The position numbers and the translations under genes are program-made. From contig JASAND010013270.1 in assembly GCA_030248195.1 (NCBI GenBank), forward strand, positions 1 through 64,000: 64,000 nucleotides of DNA. The letters run 5' to 3'. Every line of letters begins with the position of its first letter. Positions within the stretch are counted from its first letter, which is position 1. Origin of the DNA: Trissonchulus latispiculum. Taxonomy: Eukaryota; Nematoda; Enoplea; Enoplida; Ironidae. The notes beneath the pieces are model-generated. The model saw only the letters and a program-made list of their open reading frames with translations, ran no database searches and was not told the origin of the DNA. Below, one piece after another: positions 62,534-64,000 of the stretch.

Positions 62534-63644
62534 GTTTTCTTCACATCTTTCAATCCTGATTTCAACCTTTCACACTCAGCTGATGCTGAACTTCAGACAG
62601 TCAGAAGGCTACTACCGTGCCTTAGAACCGGACCTGGCTGTTTTGAAACTTTGAGTCTGGAGTCTAGTTCTGACGGGTGTCAGATGGTGTTTGACATTTT
62701 AAAGTTTGACGAAATGAAACCAATTTGTCTAAACTGCACACAGCCTTAAAAGCATAACGGACAGCATCTTATGAAACATAATTAATATCTAAAATCAGGG
62801 ATGATAAACCAAATTGTGCTTAGGCTTAGGCTATGTCATAAGGTCTTAAGAAAGTTTATGCATTAACTAATCGTAATAGTAAAGTAATTGGATCAAGTCT
62901 GTTTTCTACTAATACATCACTGAAGTGTAATGTTTTCCGACGACTAAATTGGAGAATGATAAGGAACTAATTTGAGCAAATAACAAATTTGTCTTCGTCA
63001 AGCCAGCATCAAGAAAAGTTGAAAACAGTTTTTTTATGAACCACTTTTAACATCAGCCTTCAAATTTTATTTTTCCTGCCATTTTTTGAAAAGTTGATTC
63101 TTCTTCTTCGTCTCTTCTTCAGAGCTTTTTTCAAAGTCTCAAAATGAAAGTGTACCCAGTTTCCACGGCAATGTTCCGCAACTCGCCTGTTTTGTTCACA
63201 ATTTCGAGATAACACAATTTTCAGCTAAGTTTTGATGGTTACCTTTAGGACAACTCTAATTTCATTTTTCTGGAAAACACATTCTTTTTTCACAAATTCT
63301 ATTATCGTCTTGGCTGCTAACCACTCCTCTTAGACTAGGACTGACGCAAAGTAGGTTCGGCTAAAATTAAACCATTTATTGAAATTAAATCGTGGGCGTC
63401 TGCATTAATAGAACCAGTCGCTAGCTTTCACCTAAACCTACTGTAGAGTTGCTAAATACGTATATAGTTGGTTCAATGCTTGTCACATATCCACCATAGT
63501 CCCAATGCTTTTGTTGTTTTCGTTTACCTCATTCATTAACTTGAATTCGATGCAGAGGGAAATTCAGAAATTTTGTGTTGAACTTCTTCTCAAATCCGTA
63601 CTAGAGACAATGAACGAAAAGGCGCTTAGATGCTGTGAAACCTG
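62534..63644. other. SINE body and unique sequence
   Basis: From 62,534 to about 62,700 the likely SINE body includes CAGACAGTCAGAAGGC and GAACCGGACCTGGCTG. No gene is recognised in the rest. Target triplet CTG of the next element lies at 63,642-63,644. Confidence 0.35.
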
Positions 63645-63933
63645 GGCCGCGTTGCAAAAGATTCTCCTAAGCCTAGGAGCGCTCCTAAGTTCAGCTTAGG
63701 TGCTCACTTAGGAGAATTGGGTTTCAAAAGATTCTCCTAAGCTAGGAGTGCTATCCACCACTCCTAACTTTTCTCCTAAGTTGGCTGAGTTTAGGAGCAG
63801 CGCCAGCTAAGCTTAGGAGAAATCGTTTGAAATGGGTTTAGGAGGTCTCCTAACTTCCTCCTAGACAGCTCCCAGACATCCTCCTAAGTACCCTCCTAGG
63901 AGGGCACTTAGGAGAATCTTTCGCAAATCGGCC
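63645..63933. mobile_element. 289-bp foldback element with CTG target duplication
   Basis: Ends GGCCGCGTTGCAAAAGATTC and the inverse of GAATCTTTCGCAAATCGGCC match at most positions, flanked by CTG (63,642-63,644 and 63,934-63,936). The interior is dense with TCTCCTAAG/CTTAGGAG inverted motifs. GGCC ends and a CWG-type 3-bp duplication parallel the element at 22,947, so it is probably a related Harbinger-like MITE. Older relics flank the three minus-family genes. Confidence 0.65.
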
Positions 63934-64000
63934 CTGATTTCCAAATTTGCCACTAATTTACACATCTCTGTACAAACTATACAAGCACGAGCCCGATCCT

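Overview
This window comes from a repeat-rich animal genome, most likely a small invertebrate. The evidence is eukaryotic-type split genes with GT..AG introns, TTTCAG-type splice acceptors, a Pol III tRNA gene array, Ty3/Gypsy LTR retrotransposons, tRNA-derived SINEs, and hAT-, piggyBac- and Harbinger-like short elements. Nothing seen fixes the species. Protein-coding sequence is sparse: two three-copy families of secreted cysteine-rich proteins, one ionotropic-glutamate-receptor-like gene, one small secreted cysteine-rich protein gene, and retrotransposon polyprotein remnants.

Layout. (1) 1-7,380: a tandem array of eleven minus-strand tRNA-Arg(ACG) copies, most of them degenerate. It is interrupted by a 980-bp TTAA-flanked element, and the right part of a second copy of that element opens the window. 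(2) 7,850-37,890: a tandem segmental triplication. Each unit holds a minus-strand secreted Cys-rich gene, about 3-4 kb of conserved spacer, then a divergently transcribed plus-strand paralogue; units 1 and 2 also carry a large repeat block (12,689-21,170 and about 27,408-32,363). Unit 2 gained a CAG-flanked foldback element (22,947-23,732). Unit 3 gained a palindrome-rich insertion (about 35,580-36,100). (3) 37,900-44,060: a TTAA-flanked element, a two-exon iGluR-like receptor gene, a SINE, and a TTAA-type element nested in a TTA-flanked foldback element. (4) 44,102-50,651: a two-exon secreted Cys-rich gene whose 6.1-kb intron contains a hairpin-headed repeat element, a roughly 375-bp (TTA)n tract and a decayed Gypsy element. 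(5) 50,650-64,000: a hAT-like non-autonomous element, a second Gypsy element whose pol segment is inverted between intact LTRs and a perfect 5-bp target duplication, several short TIR elements and a SINE.

The most unusual signal is a family of hairpin-headed elements in the repeat blocks and at 44,574-50,357. Each begins with a short hairpin followed by a (TTA)n tract and about 160-bp core repeats, and ends with a 10-12-bp motif that is the reverse complement of that element's own head. Five different head/tail sequences occur, and the tail always changes with the head. The elements are nested inside one another's TTA tracts. They resemble non-autonomous Helentron/HINE or bivalve 'pearl'-type elements, but the five co-varying terminal 'addresses' in one nest are striking.
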